From Labilithrix luteola (GTDB taxonomy: Bacteria > Myxococcota_A > Polyangia > Polyangiales > Polyangiaceae), in contig NZ_CP012333.1 in assembly GCF_001263205.1 (NCBI RefSeq), positions 5,805,001-5,869,000 of the forward strand: a DNA stretch of 64,000 nt, given 5' to 3'. The notes below the pieces were generated by a model. That model was not told the origin of the DNA. It did not search any database and worked only from the letters and a program-made list of their open reading frames with translations. How positions within the stretch are numbered: the stretch's first letter is position 1; every line of letters starts with the position of its first letter. The translations under genes and the position numbers were made by a program. Shown here in pieces: positions 42,740-55,494 of the stretch.

Positions 42740-44194
42740 TCATCGCTTCCTCGTCGCCGTGATCGCTTGGCCGTCTTGCGTCCACGTGAACGTCTGGGTG
42801 CCGTCGGCTTGTTTCACGGGCGTCAGGAGTCCAGCCGCTCCGATGGGATAGAAGTCACCGCGGCTATCGTAGCCAAGTTCGAGCACGCTCGCTCCTCCGA
42901 GGGTGGCACGAAGCGCTCCGTCCTTGGTGGTGAGGGTCACGTCGACGCCTTGCAGGCGATAGTCGCCGCTCAGCGCTTGGAGTAGCTCGCTCGGCGGAGC
43001 CGTAACGAGTCGCGGCGGAGGAAGCGGTTGCGCAGTGTCGAGCACGTGTCCGATGAGCTCGCCGACGATCCCCGTGTCGGCCACCGAGGTGTCGAAGAGC
43101 AAAACGACGGCACGGCTGCGCTCCACGTCGACGGCCACGATTGACGAGAAGCCTCCCGTCTCACCGTCGTGAAGCACCACGACGCGCCCCAGGCCGTGCG
43201 TTCGAAGCCATGCCATGCCGACCTCCGGCTGCTCGGGATTCGGAGGAACGCCGATGTCCACGCGCTCGTGGGTCTTGGCGATCACGCCGGCGAGCACTTG
43301 GTCGTCGAGGTCGCCGATCTGGGCGCGCGCGTAGAGGATCATGTCGTCGAGCGTCGACCGCGCACCACCGACTCCGCCGAGATTCGGTCCGAAGTCCCAC
43401 GGGCTCGTCGTCGCGCCGCCAGGGAGATGTCCGCTCGCGGTCGTCACGTTCGACGGCTTTCGCGAAACGAACGACCGAGTCATTCCCAATTTGGTGAAGA
43501 GTCGCTCGTGAAGGGCGGATTCGAAGTCACGACCGTCGGTATGGGCAATGACCCAAGACAGGAGCATGAATCCGAAGTTCGAATAGGCCCAATCGGTTCC
43601 TGGCGCCGAGGTCAACGTGACATTTCCCAACGCATCGAAGAGCTGCACGTCGGTCACGGCGGCGTACGGATTGCTCGGATCGGGTGGATCGAAGCCCGGT
43701 GGCAGGGGAGGAAGGCCCGACGTGTGCGTGACCAGATGACGAAGCTCAATCGGTTTGCCCTGGAAGCTCGGCACCTTCGTGCCGTCGGGCAGGTGCTTCG
43801 CCAACGAATCGTCGAGCGACAGCTTTCCTTCGCGAACGAGATCCGCGAGCAAGGTGGCGGTCATGGTCTTGGTCACCGAGCCGATCTCGAGCGCGACGTC
43901 TCCGTCGAGCGCGCGCGCACGCGCAGGATCCGCACAAACCACGGCGCGGTCGCCGGCTTTCCCGCGTCCTTCGACGACGGCGGCGGCTACGCAAACGCCT
44001 GTTCGATCGCCACGAACGCGCTTATCGAGCGTGCTGGCGAGCTCCGATGGGGCCGCGGGTGACGTCGGCACGGACGATGACGGGGCCGGGGATGGCGCAG
44101 CGTCGTCTCCCTTCGAGGAGCAGGCCCCCGGAAGCGCGCCGGACGCGACGAACGCAGCGAGAAGGACACCGCGAGCAACGACAGAAGCATTCAT
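42740..44194 (-). CDS. Serine hydrolase of the beta-lactamase/DD-peptidase family, lipoprotein
   Basis: A 484-residue lipoprotein (lipobox LPGAC, Cys about 25) with a class C/penicillin-binding fold: nucleophile Ser in SVTK (106-109), Tyr-x-Asn in WAYSNFGF (204-206) and HDGETGG for the usual KTG segment. A small C-terminal domain follows. Members include beta-lactamases, DD-carboxypeptidases and esterases. Position just before a LytS/LytTR pair suggests cell-envelope sensing, but antibiotic hydrolysis cannot be assumed. The start ATG at 44194 follows a good signal peptide. Confidence 0.88.
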   Translation of the reverse strand: MNASVVARGVLLAAFVASGALPGACSSKGDDAAPSPAPSSSVPTSPAAPSELASTLDKRVRGDRTGVCVAAAVVEGRGKAGDRAVVCADPARARALDGDVALEIGSVTKTMTATLLADLVREGKLSLDDSLAKHLPDGTKVPSFQGKPIELRHLVTHTSGLPPLPPGFDPPDPSNPYAAVTDVQLFDALGNVTLTSAPGTDWAYSNFGFMLLSWVIAHTDGRDFESALHERLFTKLGMTRSFVSRKPSNVTTASGHLPGGATTSPWDFGPNLGGVGGARSTLDDMILYARAQIGDLDDQVLAGVIAKTHERVDIGVPPNPEQPEVGMAWLRTHGLGRVVVLHDGETGGFSSIVAVDVERSRAVVLLFDTSVADTGIVGELIGHVLDTAQPLPPPRLVTAPPSELLQALSGDYRLQGVDVTLTTKDGALRATLGGASVLELGYDSRGDFYPIGAAGLLTPVKQADGTQTFTWTQDGQAITATRKR

Positions 44195-44312
44195 TCAAGT
44201 CTCCTGGGCTGAGTTCCTGGAAGCCTAGGAACCTCGGCCAGGAGACGCGGGACGGATGCGATGAACGACGTGCGCTGCGCGACGAAGACCCGATTTCGGG
44301 CGATGGACTCGG

Positions 44313-44660
44313 TCAGTCGCGGCCGAAACCGGCGTCGCTCGAGTCCCGCGCGGCGACGGCCAGCGAGGTGCTGGGCGCAGCGTCGAACTGGGCCGATGCG
44401 AGCTCGACCTCGCTTGGCCGTGGGCTCGGTCCCCCGCGCAGGAGGAGCATGACGAGCATGCCCGAGGCGGAGGCCACGAATGCGCACCGCTTGAGCAGAC
44501 GCGATTGCCTGGCGCGCGCCTCTCGACGCTGGAGCGTATGGGCGAAGACCTGCTGGGAGCGCGCGGCGGTCCAGGAGGATGCCGCCCACGACGACGACTC
44601 CTCGCGTACCGAGGCGAGGCGTGCTTCGAGACTCATCATCGGGCCGTGATGCGTGCTCAT
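44313..44660 (-). CDS. Single-pass membrane protein coupled to the ECF sigma (anti-sigma candidate)
   Basis: A 115-residue protein with a cytoplasmic helical N-terminus and one predicted membrane helix (about residues 58-75, 'KRCAFVASASGMLVMLLLRGG'), then a short periplasmic tail. Its ATG at 44660 overlaps the sigma-factor stop in ATGA, so the two are made together. That arrangement and topology suggest an anti-sigma factor, but the zinc-binding HxxxCxxC motif of many anti-sigmas is absent. Confidence 0.6.
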   Translation of the reverse strand: MSTHHGPMMSLEARLASVREESSSWAASSWTAARSQQVFAHTLQRREARARQSRLLKRCAFVASASGMLVMLLLRGGPSPRPSEVELASAQFDAAPSTSLAVAARDSSDAGFGRD

Positions 44661-45208
44661 GGCGTCTTCACCGAAGGCGATGCGCCGAGGCGCCGTTCGA
44701 TGCGCTCTTCGGCTTCCTTGATGCGCCGCTTTGCGGTGGCCAGCGAAACTTCGCAAGCCGACGCCGTCTCCGGCAGGCTCAGTTGTTCGATCCGATGCAG
44801 GACCCACGGAATGCGCAGATCCGGTGCGAGGCGGGAGAGAACGTCGTAGAGCTCGTCGACCGCCTGACGATCGCGCGGATCGGAGGCGCGCGGGGCGAAG
44901 TCGGACGCCCAGAAGGCAAAGAGCATCCGGCGCCGCCGGCGACCCAGGATTCGTCGTGTGCGACGCACGGCCACCGTCACCAGCCAGGCCCTGAGCGCCG
45001 AGGGATCTTGGAGGTTCGCGAGGCCTTCGAGGGCGTCGATGAAGGTCTCCTGGACGATGTCGTCGAGCTCGCCGTCGTCGCCGAGGAGCCGGTGCACGAC
45101 GCCGGCGACGTAACGCGCGTGGGCCGCATAAATGGCCTCGAACGAGGGAAGGGAGCGCTCTCCCTCGACCTCTCGAACGTACAGGTTCGCGCGCGTGAAT
45201 GCGGTCAC
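44657..45208 (-). CDS. ECF-family RNA polymerase sigma factor
   Basis: A 183-residue sigma70-like factor: region 2 (YAAHARYVAGVVHRLLGDDGELDDIVQETFIDALEG), a linker, and region 4 with the helix-turn-helix 'LSLPETASACEVSLATAKRRIKEAEERI'. It lacks region 1.1 and 3, as expected for the extracytoplasmic-function class. The gene is 4 nt overlapped by the membrane protein behind it. Target promoters are not evident in the window. Confidence 0.9.
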   Translation of the reverse strand: MTAFTRANLYVREVEGERSLPSFEAIYAAHARYVAGVVHRLLGDDGELDDIVQETFIDALEGLANLQDPSALRAWLVTVAVRRTRRILGRRRRRMLFAFWASDFAPRASDPRDRQAVDELYDVLSRLAPDLRIPWVLHRIEQLSLPETASACEVSLATAKRRIKEAEERIERRLGASPSVKTP

Positions 45209-45293
45209 ACCCCTCCAGTAGCTCCGAGCCTACCAAACCGGCTCAAAAAAGATTCGTGAGCCGACTTCGCCAGTCTGGCGTGCCACAAGGGGC

Positions 45294-47351
45294 ATGACCA
45301 CTCGAATCGGGGAGCCAAGGCCCGTGGGCGAAGGGCCCCCGTCGCTGGCGCTGGCGTGGGGTAAGTGGGCGTTTTTCGGTCTCGTGCTCGTGCAGGCCCT
45401 GCTCCTCGAGCTTCGAACGCCATGCCTTGCCACGCCGTTCGAATCCGACCTCGGCGACAGCGCGGTGCTCGGGCGTCTGCCCGCAGCGGCGTGGGCGATC
45501 GTCGGACTGCTCGCGACCGGCTTGTTCGTGGGACGGACGGTCGGGCGCCGCCCCGGCATCTATTCTGCCGTCGTCCTCGCCTCGATGCCTGCATGGTTTC
45601 TATCGGGGCGGCTCGCGAGCCACGAAATGGCTTCGCTCGCAGCGTTCGCCATCGTGCTCGCGGGCATTGGGCTCGCCGTGCTCGACGACACGCTGCCTCG
45701 GTTGGCCAGAATCGGAGCTGTTCTCGCGGCGAGCGCGGCATCCATCGTCGCCAGTCCTGCGCGGGGGCTCGTGCCGATCGCGCTCGTGCCGGCCGTTGCC
45801 GTCGTGGCCGCGGCGTTGCTGCTCGACGGTACGGCGTCATGGACCTCACGGCTGACGGCCTTCGTTCCCGCTGCGGCGGGGTTCATTCACGTCGGGGCCC
45901 TCCCGCTCACGCGCCTTCTTCTCGGGCCTACGGCGAGCGACAACGCTCACGCCGCCCCGTTCGATTCCCTCGTCCCGCTGATTTCGTATTCGCTCGTGCC
46001 GTGGACGCCGCTCTTGCCGCTGGCCTTCGCCTCACGGCCTCGGTCTCGAGGTCACCTTGCGGTGATGCTGGCAGCCGGACTCACGCTTCTCGTTCAATCG
46101 GCGCTCGCCTCGCGCTCAGGTCCTTCGTCGCTCCTCGGCGTCTCCGCGCTCGCAGGCACCATCGGAGTCGTGCTTGCCGATCTCGACGGCATTCGGCGTC
46201 CCTCGGCCGTTGCGTGTCTCGTCGTCGTCGCCATCGCCCTTCTCGTCACCCACGACGTGAACGATCTTCCGCGACGCGTCTTGGTCGGGCTCGACCTCCA
46301 CGGCGTCACGAACGAGGGAACGCACCTCGTCGAACCCGCGCGTTCGCTGGGATTGGCAATCGCCGTGTTCGGGGTCGTCGTGGTCGGACTTCTCTCCGCG
46401 CCACGCCCTTGGCTGCCGTTCGGTCGAGGTGTCGCCGTGCTGTTTGCGGGCGCCATGGTCGGCTGCCTCGAGCGCTTCGTCGCGTATCCGAACATTCTCA
46501 CGCGGCTCTCCCCGGGCGCGGCCGTCGAGGCGTGGATGAACGCTCGCCACGCCGACGAGAGCCTCGGATTGCTGGACGTCGACTCGCGCGTCATCCCCTC
46601 GCGAATTGCGGACGCGACCACACGCTTCGAGAGCGCGGAACGCGCTGCGGCGTGGCTGACCGAGGCGCCGGAGGTGGCCGATTCGGCGCCCTATCCCGAT
46701 GCCATGGTCGCCGAACGTCGTTGGCTCGCGGTGGGGGCTTCGCAGTTGCCGCGTTTGAATGCAGCCTTCCGCGCGCTCCGCGGCATCAACGTTCCCATTG
46801 CCGCGGGCGCCGACGACACGACGCTTCTTGCCTCGAGCGCCACGACGAACGGGCCGAGTCGCAATCCACTCGACCAAGTCGTTTTATCGGACGTCCCGCG
46901 GTTCGCGCATGGTGTCGGCGCGACGTTGGGCGATCGCATCGATCTCGTCGGTTGGCGCCTCGAGGACGCGCACGGGCGTGAGATCGACCACGCACGGGCG
47001 GGGCAGAACGTGCATGTTCGACTGATTCTGCGCGTGCATTCGGCCGAAGCCTCGACCGGCGCGGCGCGTGCTCTGGCGGGGCATTGCACGTTCCTCCACG
47101 TGGAGCGCACGCCGTCACGGGTTGCACTCGAACATACGGAGTTCGCCTATCCCATCGATCTCTGGCGTGACGGCGACGTGATCGTCGACGACTTCGAGCT
47201 GAAAGTGCCGAGTACCGCGTCGGGCGATGGGCACACGGTCTATTGGGGAATGGGTGTTCTGCCGTGCCACGACGACCGCCGAATGCCCATTACGGCGGGC
47301 GAGAACGACGGTCATCACCGTGTTCCGATCGGGCGAATCGAGGTGCGATGA
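45294..47351 (+). CDS. Large multi-span membrane protein, GT-C-like (lacking a clear catalytic motif)
   Basis: A 685-residue protein with about ten predicted helices up to residue 390 and a C-terminal soluble domain from about 400. The N-terminal fold and the LSGRLASHEMASLAAFA loop resemble GT-C glycosyltransferases such as ArnT, but the acidic D-D/E motif of the first periplasmic loop is not seen, so it may be a non-catalytic partner. The soluble part has beta-sandwich character ('VHVRLILRVHS'). The next GT-C gene starts inside its stop (ATGATG), so both are co-translated. Confidence 0.72.
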   Translation: MTTRIGEPRPVGEGPPSLALAWGKWAFFGLVLVQALLLELRTPCLATPFESDLGDSAVLGRLPAAAWAIVGLLATGLFVGRTVGRRPGIYSAVVLASMPAWFLSGRLASHEMASLAAFAIVLAGIGLAVLDDTLPRLARIGAVLAASAASIVASPARGLVPIALVPAVAVVAAALLLDGTASWTSRLTAFVPAAAGFIHVGALPLTRLLLGPTASDNAHAAPFDSLVPLISYSLVPWTPLLPLAFASRPRSRGHLAVMLAAGLTLLVQSALASRSGPSSLLGVSALAGTIGVVLADLDGIRRPSAVACLVVVAIALLVTHDVNDLPRRVLVGLDLHGVTNEGTHLVEPARSLGLAIAVFGVVVVGLLSAPRPWLPFGRGVAVLFAGAMVGCLERFVAYPNILTRLSPGAAVEAWMNARHADESLGLLDVDSRVIPSRIADATTRFESAERAAAWLTEAPEVADSAPYPDAMVAERRWLAVGASQLPRLNAAFRALRGINVPIAAGADDTTLLASSATTNGPSRNPLDQVVLSDVPRFAHGVGATLGDRIDLVGWRLEDAHGREIDHARAGQNVHVRLILRVHSAEASTGAARALAGHCTFLHVERTPSRVALEHTEFAYPIDLWRDGDVIVDDFELKVPSTASGDGHTVYWGMGVLPCHDDRRMPITAGENDGHHRVPIGRIEVR

Positions 47352-49620
47352 TGGTGGGGAATTCCTCGGAGCAAGCGTTGGTGGTGCGGCCTCGGCCGAT
47401 CGCGGTGGTCGTTCTCGCGGCTGCTGCATTCGTCGCCGCGCTTCGTTTGGCCGTGGCCGCGGTCGTTCCGAACTGGGCTGCGTCGCTCCTCGTGACGCTC
47501 TCGTTTTTCGGCACTCTAGCGGCGGTCGCGTCGATCTCCCGCGAGCCAATAGCCTTCTATCGTCGCCCGGGGTTCTGGATCTGCGCTCTCGCAACGTGCC
47601 TCTACCTTCCTTGCCTGGGAACGTTCGGCCTCGTCGATCCGTGGGAGACCCATTACGCCGAAGTGGCGCGAGAGATGCTCGAGCGTCGTGACTTCATATC
47701 CCCTTGGTGGGCCAACGAAGGTTGGTTCATGACCAAGCCGATTCTGATCTTCTGGCTCGAGGCGGCGTCGATGGCGCTGCTCGGCGTGCACACCGGGCCG
47801 AGCGAGATGCTCGTGGGGCCGCGGGGGCGCTGGCGAGACCCGAATGGGCGGTTCGATTGCCGTCGTTCCTGTGTGCGGTCGCGGGTGTGTACGCACTCTA
47901 TCGCGGAGTGTCTCGAGCCGCAGGCAAACGGGCGGGCGTGCTCTCGGCAGTGGTTCTGCTCACCATGCCCGGGTTCGCGATTCTCGCGCATCAAGCGATC
48001 ACCGACATGCCGCTCGTCGCGGGCGTTGCGGGATCGGTGGGAATGCTCGTCGGGGCCTCGGCGATCTCCGATTCGCGCGAATCGCGAGGCTTCATCATTC
48101 GTGTGATGGGACGAGACTTCGTTTTGCACGGCGGTCATCTTGTGGCAGCGCTCTATGCGGCGCTCGTGGTGCCCCAGCTCCTCGTGCTTCTCGGAGCCCA
48201 CGTTCACGTCGGCTCGGGGGCGCTGGTTTGGGGGCGCGATCGCCTTCTCGCTGGCTCGCCCCACGCGTGCACGCTTCCGGGCCAGCCGACCTGCCGTGAG
48301 ATTGCCCTCGCCCATCCGCGGCTCGCTCCGCTCGCGCAGGCCGCATTCTGGTTGCCCGTGATGGCCTACACGACCCTCCGCATCGCCGACACCCGCCGAG
48401 CGAGGAATCAGTGGGTGATCGTCGCGTGGCTCTTTGCGGCATTGGCCACGATGTCGAAGGGACCTGCGGGGCTCGTGATTCCAGTGTCGGCAGCGGCGAT
48501 GCTGCTGGCCATTCGCCGATCACTGCGTCCGTTGTCGTGGATGGAACTCGCTACCGGTGCGCTCGTCACGCTCTCGCTCGTCGGGCCTTGGTATGTCGCG
48601 GCGTACGCTCGGCACGGGCGGTCGTTTATCGACGAGCTCGTCATGCGCAACATGCTTGGGCGCACGCTCGATCATTTGCACGACACGAATGGCGGCGACG
48701 ACGTGGGGATCACCTATTTCGTGAAGCAGTTGGGGTATGCCACGCTTCCCTGGTTTGGATTCGCGCTTGCCGCGCTCTTTTCTCTGTCCACCGGTACGCG
48801 ATTCGGACGCAAGGCAACGGCGAAGGCGATGATGGCCGGCGCCTTCTTGGTTGCGTTCACGCTGGTCTCGATGATGAAGACCAAGTTTCATCACTATGTC
48901 CTGGTGGCCTTGCCTCCCTGTGCTGCTCTCGTAGGCCTTTGGCTCGACGAGCTCTGGGAGGAAGCGCGCACGACGACGACCCGACACGACGCCGCGCGCA
49001 CGCTCGTCATACTGGTTCTCGTCGCCGCGACCACCGTACTCGTGGGCTTCGACGTCGTCTCCGTTCCGAATCACTTCGCCAAGCTGATGACGTATCGCTA
49101 TTCCCGCGCATGGCCGTCCGAAGCGTGGACGGCAACCGTGATGGGCTGTTTCGTCGGGGCGCTTTCGCTCGCGATGGTCGGCGTAGCTGTGCGTCGGTTC
49201 CGGCGCAGAGCATTGATCGGCTGTGCGGTGCTCTCGGCTGCCTTCGCAATGTTCGTGCTCGACGTCTACTGGCTGCGTACCGGCCCACTCGGCGGGCAAC
49301 GGGCTGTCTTCGATGCGTATTACCGCGCTCGTGCGGACGATTCCAATCGAGCCGAGCTCGTGGCCTACCAATTGAATTGGAAGGGCGAGAACTTCTATTC
49401 TGGCAATGACCTGGCCATCTTCATCCAGAGCGGCGCGCCTTTTCGGAAGTATCTCGAAGAACGCAAACGGCACGATGCGCACGTTCTCTACGCCGTGACC
49501 GAAACGGGGCGCCTTTCGTCGCTACGTTCGGAGCTCGGCGCGCTTCGGTCGTTCGACGTTCTCACGGACGCGACGGCATCACCCGAGTTCTCGCTCGTAC
49601 GCGCCGTGCTGGCTCCGTGA
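47348..49620 (+). pseudogene. GT-C/ArnT-like glycosyltransferase, split by a frameshift
   Basis: The first part (from ATG 47348) has the catalytic loop LVDPWETHYAEVAREMLERR and 'KPILIFWLEAASMALLG'. Its frame ends soon after, while the continuation 'LARPEWAVRLPSFLCAVAGVYALY' is in another frame and runs to 49620. The shift is at the GGGG of 47815-47818; one extra G gives 'LVGAAGALARPEW' and a 757-residue protein with about 12 helices and 'ITDMPLVAGVAG'. The span is one base short of a multiple of three. It probably moves sugar from a lipid carrier to an envelope acceptor. Confidence 0.82.
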
Positions 49621-49622
49621 GT

Positions 49623-50390
49623 TCAGAACACCACGCCTCCGAGCAGGCCGATCGTGGCAACTGCGCCGAGATCTCGGCTGGCACCCTTGAACGGCTCCTT
49701 GAGCAGCGTTCCGAAGCCGAGGCCGATGGGTAGCTGGATTTCGAAATGACCGTATTGGACGAAGCCGCCCACGGCCGCACCCATGTAGAGCATGGCGGCC
49801 GAACCACCTGCCCAGATCTGAGGTTGTGCGAGAACGAGAAGGCCGGCCTGGAGATCGTTGCCGTGCGCGAAGTTGCCCCGATATCCGAGGTCGGGGCCGA
49901 TGGCGAAGAAGTCCGGGCCATCTGCAAATCCGACGGCGGCACGCGCGCCGGCAACGAACGCGTGGTCGCCTCGCGTCTTGTAGCGGAAGTCGAACGCGAG
50001 CCCCGGTGTACTCGCGTTGGCGATGAAGACCACGGGGCCGGTGTGCATTCCGAACGCGCCGTCGACCGCCTTGGCTGGCTCGCTGCCATCGTCGGCGTCC
50101 GTCGCGGCGTCTTGACCGGTGCTCAGCGCGCTTCGCGACGACGAACGTATCTCCGTGGGAGCGGCGCCGCTGCGTGAGCTGCTGCGATTACGTGCTCGGC
50201 ATTCGTGAGCCTCGCAGATCTCCCCGTCGGCGCATGGCGGATTGCATTCGCTGACGCAACGACCGTCCGGCGTGCAGACGAATCCCGAGCGACACGCCGG
50301 AAAACACGTGCTGCTCGACCCATCGGCAAAGGCCGGAGCGACGAAGAGACCGAGCGCGAGAGCCACGAACGACGAAAGAGCGACCTTCAT
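49623..50390 (-). CDS. Outer-membrane protein with Cys-rich N-terminal domain
   Basis: A 255-residue protein: signal peptide ending near PAFA-DG, a Cys-rich module ('CFPACRSGFVCTPDGRCVSECNPPCADGEICEAHEC' in pattern), a Ser/Arg/Asp linker, then a Gly/aromatic-rich region with 'GFADGPDFFAIGPDLGYRG' and a final 'ATIGLLGGVVF', typical of small outer-membrane barrels. It converges with the GT-C gene (2 nt apart). Such Cys-plus-barrel proteins are frequent in myxobacteria; function is unknown. Confidence 0.72.
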   Translation of the reverse strand: MKVALSSFVALALGLFVAPAFADGSSSTCFPACRSGFVCTPDGRCVSECNPPCADGEICEAHECRARNRSSSRSGAAPTEIRSSSRSALSTGQDAATDADDGSEPAKAVDGAFGMHTGPVVFIANASTPGLAFDFRYKTRGDHAFVAGARAAVGFADGPDFFAIGPDLGYRGNFAHGNDLQAGLLVLAQPQIWAGGSAAMLYMGAAVGGFVQYGHFEIQLPIGLGFGTLLKEPFKGASRDLGAVATIGLLGGVVF

Positions 50391-50528
50391 GGCGCGCCCT
50401 CAGCACGGCGCATGCCGGCCTCGAATGGGCCGAATTCGTGGCGAGTTTGGCGCTCCGAGCGGCCGCTCGCGCCAACGTGGCGCAAGCTGCTCCTCGGGTT
50501 GGCGCAAGACGCGACCTTCCTCGAGCGC

Positions 50529-51794
50529 TCAGCGAAACACGTAGCGCGCGAAGACGTCGTGTCCGCCGGAGACCTTGCCGTTGCCGAAGTCGGGGCGTCC
50601 CTTGAAGCTCGTCGAGAGCCAGAAGCCATCTGGGCCAGCGAGCGTTTCGGTGTTCGAGAGCTCCGGACCCAGCTGCATCATGTAGAGTCGATCGCCGCTG
50701 TTCGCGTCGAATGCGCCGATGCATGTGGCGTAGCCGTTGCTCGCATCGGACGGCAGGACGACGGTGCCATCGTTATGGCTGTAGCAATGCGACATGCTGA
50801 TCATCACGCGGCCTTCGTCGACTCCGCCCACGAGGATGGCGCTGTCGCTGACAGTCGAGGGCGAGACGCTCCACAGATGCGCACCGGTGGTCGCGTCGAA
50901 GCTGGACAGGAAGGCGCTGCCCGTTCCGTTGCGGCGCTCGCCATCACCGAAGTCCAAATCACTCGTCGACTGCCCGCTGAGGTACAGCTTCGTTCCCTCG
51001 GGATTCCACGAGAGCGAGGAGATGGTTTCGCCGGACGAGTTGCCTGCAACGCGCGTGAAGCGGGGCATGCCGCCAGGCTCGAGAACGGTGACGAACATGT
51101 CGTCGCCGCCGGCGCTGTTGAAGGCTTGATCTCCGACCTTCATGCTCGGCCCGAACACTCCCGCGAGTGCGAGCGAGCCGTCGGGGCCGAACTTCATCCG
51201 TCGGATGAAAACGTCGGTGTGTTTTGGGTCGACGCTCTGCGCAAGACCGAACGGGGCCCAAATGCCGACACAACGCCCGTCACGATAGCGCGCGAGGACG
51301 AGGCCGCGCGCGTTCGACGTGCAGCCGATGGTCGTGGGCGTGTCCGCACTGGCGGCGATGACCACGTCACCGTCGTGCACTGCAATGGCGGACAAGGCCA
51401 CTGAGTCCGGCAGCGGGACCGACCATCCCGTGCCTGAGACGGACTCGAGAAAGTTGATGCCGTGGCCACTGACGAACGCCACCGTGCCCGCGACTGGATC
51501 CGCGGTGAGCGCGTGAAGGTTGTCGACCGGGCGCGTCTCGATGTCATTGCCGTTCTGGTCGACCACAGCGATGAGGTTGCCGTCCGCAGTCCGCGCGTTT
51601 GCAATCACGTTGTCCCCGAAACGCGACAGCTCGGTGTACGACGCATCGGTCGTGATGATGTATTTCAGGTGAGCGCTCTCGGAAGCTGCGCTCCCCGACC
51701 CGTTCGAACCATTTAACGTCGCGTGGGTTCCCCCGCTTTCGCAGGCAGCCAGACCGAGGAACGACAGAAGAGCAAGTGCGCGTCGGATTCGCAT
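50529..51794 (-). CDS. Lipoprotein with beta-propeller-like repeats
   Basis: A 421-residue lipoprotein (lipobox LGLAAC). The mature part has repeating strands such as 'IAVHDGDVVIAAS', 'MKFGPDGSLALAGVFG', 'SLSWNPEGTKLYLSGQST' and 'LWSVSPSTVSDSAILVGG', pointing to a YVTN/PQQ-like propeller. ATG 51794 was chosen over an in-frame upstream start at 52019 because it gives a proper signal peptide. It may be co-transcribed with the DCC-family gene 74 nt before it. Confidence 0.78.
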   Translation of the reverse strand: MRIRRALALLSFLGLAACESGGTHATLNGSNGSGSAASESAHLKYIITTDASYTELSRFGDNVIANARTADGNLIAVVDQNGNDIETRPVDNLHALTADPVAGTVAFVSGHGINFLESVSGTGWSVPLPDSVALSAIAVHDGDVVIAASADTPTTIGCTSNARGLVLARYRDGRCVGIWAPFGLAQSVDPKHTDVFIRRMKFGPDGSLALAGVFGPSMKVGDQAFNSAGGDDMFVTVLEPGGMPRFTRVAGNSSGETISSLSWNPEGTKLYLSGQSTSDLDFGDGERRNGTGSAFLSSFDATTGAHLWSVSPSTVSDSAILVGGVDEGRVMISMSHCYSHNDGTVVLPSDASNGYATCIGAFDANSGDRLYMMQLGPELSNTETLAGPDGFWLSTSFKGRPDFGNGKVSGGHDVFARYVFR

Positions 51795-51868
51795 GGCTCC
51801 CCGTTCGGCCGGGCACGTGCCAGGTTGCGAGAATTCGACGAGAGCCTCGTTTCCCGGGAAATCCGAGG

Positions 51869-52306
51869 TCAGGCGAGGAAGCGGGCGCGGAGCTCCGGCG
51901 TCGGTACGCGACAGCTCTCGCTCTTGCCGAACCACCGGTAACGGTTCTTGGCGATCCACCGATAGACGAGATCGCGCAGTGGCCTCGGGACGAGCAGCAT
52001 GAGCGTGCCAAAGCGCCACGGCGCTCGTAGATAGCGAGCGGTGCGAAGCGCGCCCGTCGATTGAAGATAGGCGTGCCCGCGCTCGAGCAGAATCATCGAT
52101 CCCGGATCGCGATCCGGGGCGGCGAGCTCACGCGTCCGCGCTTCCCCCACGGCGTCCCGTAGAAGAGAGCGAGCGACGTCGGACTGGAGAGGCGCGAAGC
52201 GCAGTTCGGGACCGCGCTCGTGATCGAGAATGAACTGGACCGAGCCGTTGCAGAGATTGCACGTGCCGTCGAACAAAAGGACGGGGGACGTGGCGTCTCT
52301 GCTCAT
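51869..52306 (-). CDS. DCC-family thiol-disulfide oxidoreductase-like protein (DUF393)
   Basis: A 145-residue protein with the family motif FDGTCNLCN (two Cys) near the start, 'SMILLERGHAYLQS' and a C-terminal 'YRWIAKNRYRWFG'. DCC proteins have a thioredoxin-like fold and may act on disulfides. Its ATG is 3 nt behind the boxB stop on the same strand, so it is very likely part of the boxC-boxB transcript. A redox role with the Box oxygenase is only an inference. Confidence 0.85.
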   Translation of the reverse strand: MSRDATSPVLLFDGTCNLCNGSVQFILDHERGPELRFAPLQSDVARSLLRDAVGEARTRELAAPDRDPGSMILLERGHAYLQSTGALRTARYLRAPWRFGTLMLLVPRPLRDLVYRWIAKNRYRWFGKSESCRVPTPELRARFLA

Positions 52307-52309
52307 GAC

Positions 52310-53740
<1,431 letters not shown>

Positions 53741-53757
53741 TGGCTCGATGCCTTTCC

Positions 53758-55425
<1,668 letters not shown>

Positions 55426-55464
55426 GGCGTCCCGAAGTTTTAGGCCAGGACAGGGGGCCGAGCA

Positions 55465-55482
55465 AGTAGTATAGTTCCTACT
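55465..55482. promoter_or_regulatory. Inverted repeat in the boxC/boxR intergenic region
   Basis: AGTAG (55465-55469) and CTACT (55478-55482) flank an 8-bp spacer, and on the minus strand TATACT (55473-55468) lies about 43 nt before the boxC ATG, a good -10 candidate. Together they may mark the boxC promoter and a regulator contact. Confidence 0.4.
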
Positions 55483-55494
55483 AACTGATCTGAT

